Assembly: GCA_021817185.1 (NCBI GenBank)
Contig: JAKAVU010000143.1
Span: 1-7,298, forward strand
DNA length: 7,298 nucleotides
DNA from: a bacterium
Lineage (GTDB): Bacteria > Chloroflexota > Dormibacteria > UBA8260 > Bog-877
Reading direction: 5' to 3'
Shown here: positions 6,709 through 7,298 of the stretch, piece by piece
How the letters are laid out: every line of letters starts with the position of its first letter
Position numbering within the stretch: the first letter of the stretch is position 1
Translations under genes and position numbers: made by a program
Notes under the pieces: model-generated
Told to the model about the DNA's origin: nothing
What the model saw: only the letters and a program-made list of their open reading frames with translations
Database searches by the model: none

Positions 6709-6728
6709 GGGCGCGACAGCGCCGTCCG

Positions 6729-6763
6729 GCCGCCGGAGGGCCCGGGCCCTCCACACCGGCGGT
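6729..6763 (+). promoter_or_regulatory. Nested hairpin in the putative leader before the micro-ORF
   Basis: An 18-bp perfect palindrome, GGAGGGCCCGGGCCCTCC (6735-6752), can fold as a 7-bp stem with a CCGG loop. CCGCC (6730-6734) can further pair with GGCGG (6758-6762) across a 5-nt bulge. Alternatively CCGCCGG (6730-6736) pairs with CCGGCGG (6756-6762), which excludes the outermost inner pairs. The structure ends about 11 nt before the strong Shine-Dalgarno at 6774. It may be a leader structure or a binding site for a dimeric protein. Confidence 0.4.
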
Positions 6764-6773
6764 ACCCGAGGAA

Positions 6774-6781
6774 AAAGGAGG
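6774..6781 (+). promoter_or_regulatory. Near-perfect Shine-Dalgarno sequence before a micro-ORF
   Basis: AAAGGAGG is an essentially full complement to the usual bacterial 16S 3' end. It lies 8 nt before ATG at 6790 and inside an A-rich patch that is unusual for this window. It is the best ribosome binding site in the window. Confidence 0.7.
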
Positions 6782-6789
6782 GTTTGCCC

Positions 6790-6837
6790 ATGCCAGACGA
6801 TACTCAATCGATCCTCACCCTTGGGGGCGCCGGCTGA
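6790..6837 (+). CDS. Micro-ORF, 15 codons (possible leader peptide or frameshifted small gene)
   Basis: ATG at 6790 opens a 15-residue frame, MPDDTQSILTLGGAG, ending at TGA 6835-6837. The only strong evidence for translation is the ideal Shine-Dalgarno 8 nt upstream, together with a possible -10 element and a hairpin further upstream. I do not recognise the peptide. It contains no run of one amino acid typical of an attenuator and no Cys that would hint at Fe-S sensing. If one base of the GGGGG run at 6823-6827 were absent, the frame would continue to TAG at 7010-7012, nine bases before sufU, giving about 74 residues. The first 20 added residues look plausible, the rest Gly/Ser/Pro-rich and unlike a gene. 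Either a leader peptide for sufU or a disrupted small gene is possible. Confidence 0.4.
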   Translation: MPDDTQSILTLGGAG

Positions 6838-7009
6838 GGGCGGCCACCGGGACCTGAACTCTCTGGAGGCGCTGGTCGACCGCAGGTGGACCTCCGGGCG
6901 TGGGCCCGGCACCGGCGGGTGTCCCGCGTCGCCGAACCTCAGATCCAACTCCCAGAGCGGCGGGGCCGGGCCCACTCGGGTCGGCTCCGCCGCTTTCCCT
7001 GCTTGGGGG
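6838..7009. other. Gap between the micro-ORF and sufU
   Basis: No supported complete gene. One + frame stays open from 6821 to 7012 without its own ribosome binding site; it is the frame that a single-base deletion in 6823-6827 would join to the micro-ORF. Confidence 0.4.
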
Positions 7010-7015
7010 TAGGAT
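7010..7015 (+). promoter_or_regulatory. TAGGAT: ribosome binding site and/or leaderless -10 element of sufU
   Basis: The hexamer TAGGAT sits in 'GGGGGTAGGATTAAGCA' directly before ATG at 7022. Read as RNA, AGGA (7011-7014) is a fair Shine-Dalgarno with a 7-nt spacer. Read as DNA, TAGGAT fits TAnnnT and would place transcription start on or next to the ATG, giving a leaderless mRNA. No good -35 box is visible (CCGCCG at 17-bp spacing). The ribosome-binding reading is slightly favoured. Confidence 0.45.
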
Positions 7016-7021
7016 TAAGCA

Positions 7022-7298
7022 ATGGCCGAAGCCTCCGCCGCCGTGGACGACGAGCTCTACCGGGAGATCCTCCTCGACCACTATCGCCACCCCCGTCATC
7101 GGGGGAGGCTGGAGGCGCCCACCGCCACCGCCCATGGTCACAACCCACTCTGTGGGGACGAGGTGGACTTGAGCCTCCGCCTCCACGCGGGAGAGCTGGA
7201 GCAGGTCGCCTTCGACGGCCAGGGTTGCTCCATCTCGATGGCCTCGGCCTCGATGATGGCGGAGGAGGTCGCGGGGCGGCCGCTCGACGAGGTCCATG
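7022..7298 (+). CDS. sufU: SufU-type iron-sulfur cluster assembly protein (right-truncated)
   Basis: The first 92 residues of a SufU protein (NifU N-terminal/IscU-like fold), cut by the window edge; the family is usually about 140-150 residues, so roughly 50-60 are missing. 'ELYREILLDHYRHPRHRG' (11-28) is the N-terminal helix region typical of the family. 'NPLCGDEV' (41-48) carries the first Cys and Asp (C44, D46). 'FDGQGCSISMASASMMAEE' (64-82) carries C69 and the family's signature 'GC-x-IS-x-ASASMM'. The spacing of C44, D46 and C69 matches the zinc site of SufU, whose third Cys would lie past the edge. SufU accepts persulfide sulfur from the cysteine desulfurase SufS and serves the SUF Fe-S assembly pathway in the cytoplasm. 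Other suf genes would be expected downstream or nearby but cannot be seen. Regulation could involve the leader region from 6703. Confidence 0.95.
   Translation, partial: MAEASAAVDDELYREILLDHYRHPRHRGRLEAPTATAHGHNPLCGDEVDLSLRLHAGELEQVAFDGQGCSISMASASMMAEEVAGRPLDEVH

Noticed and set aside
6815..7297. A 160-codon minus-strand frame opposite sufU
   Set aside because: It is antisense to the conserved SufU motifs; its His/Arg/Gly-rich translation mirrors that coding sequence.
1..7298. CRISPR array, transposase, phage integrase, toxin-antitoxin pair, tRNA or rRNA
   Set aside because: No regularly spaced direct repeats, no recombinase or transposase motifs, no terminal inverted repeats with target duplications and no tRNA/rRNA signatures were seen on either strand.

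Overview
The window is very GC-rich. It has GTG starts, four-base stop/start overlaps and a SufU-type iron-sulfur scaffold gene at its right edge. Together these suggest a high-GC actinobacterium-like genome (for example an Acidimicrobiia- or Thermoleophilia-like lineage). Class-level placement is a guess, because no rRNA or other phylogenetic marker is present. All supported genes are on the + strand.

Layout. Bases 1-185 hold the last ~60 codons of a protein that resembles the extracytoplasmic tail of a membrane glycosyltransferase. After a 198-bp gap with possible hairpins comes a surface-glycan cassette. It contains an extended-SDR sugar-nucleotide epimerase/dehydratase (384-1370), a GT4-type glycosyltransferase carrying two N-terminal Ig-like modules (1367-3430), a multi-pass GT-C (PMT/ArnT-like) membrane glycosyltransferase (3427-5235) and, after a 114-bp gap, an FkbM-family methyltransferase (5350-6171). 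The first three of these overlap by ATGA and GTGA, so they are almost certainly translationally coupled in one operon. The methyltransferase probably belongs to the same transcript but has its own ribosome binding site.

From 6172 to 7021 there is about 850 bp with no convincing conventional gene. It holds two strong GC hairpins just downstream of the cassette (candidate terminators), a stretch where I see nothing, a possible -10 element, a nested hairpin, and an almost ideal Shine-Dalgarno sequence serving a 15-codon micro-ORF (6790-6837). The sufU gene starts at 7022 and runs off the right edge. It belongs to Fe-S cluster assembly and is functionally unrelated to the glycan cassette.

How the genes work together (inference): the epimerase makes or modifies a nucleotide sugar, the GT4 enzyme adds a sugar on the cytoplasmic side, the GT-C enzyme uses a polyprenyl-phosphate sugar on the outer face, and FkbM O-methylates the product. 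The specific sugars and the final glycan cannot be read from sequence. I found no convincing new class of system. The least explained part is the sufU upstream region with its micro-ORF, followed by the Ig-GT4 fusion.
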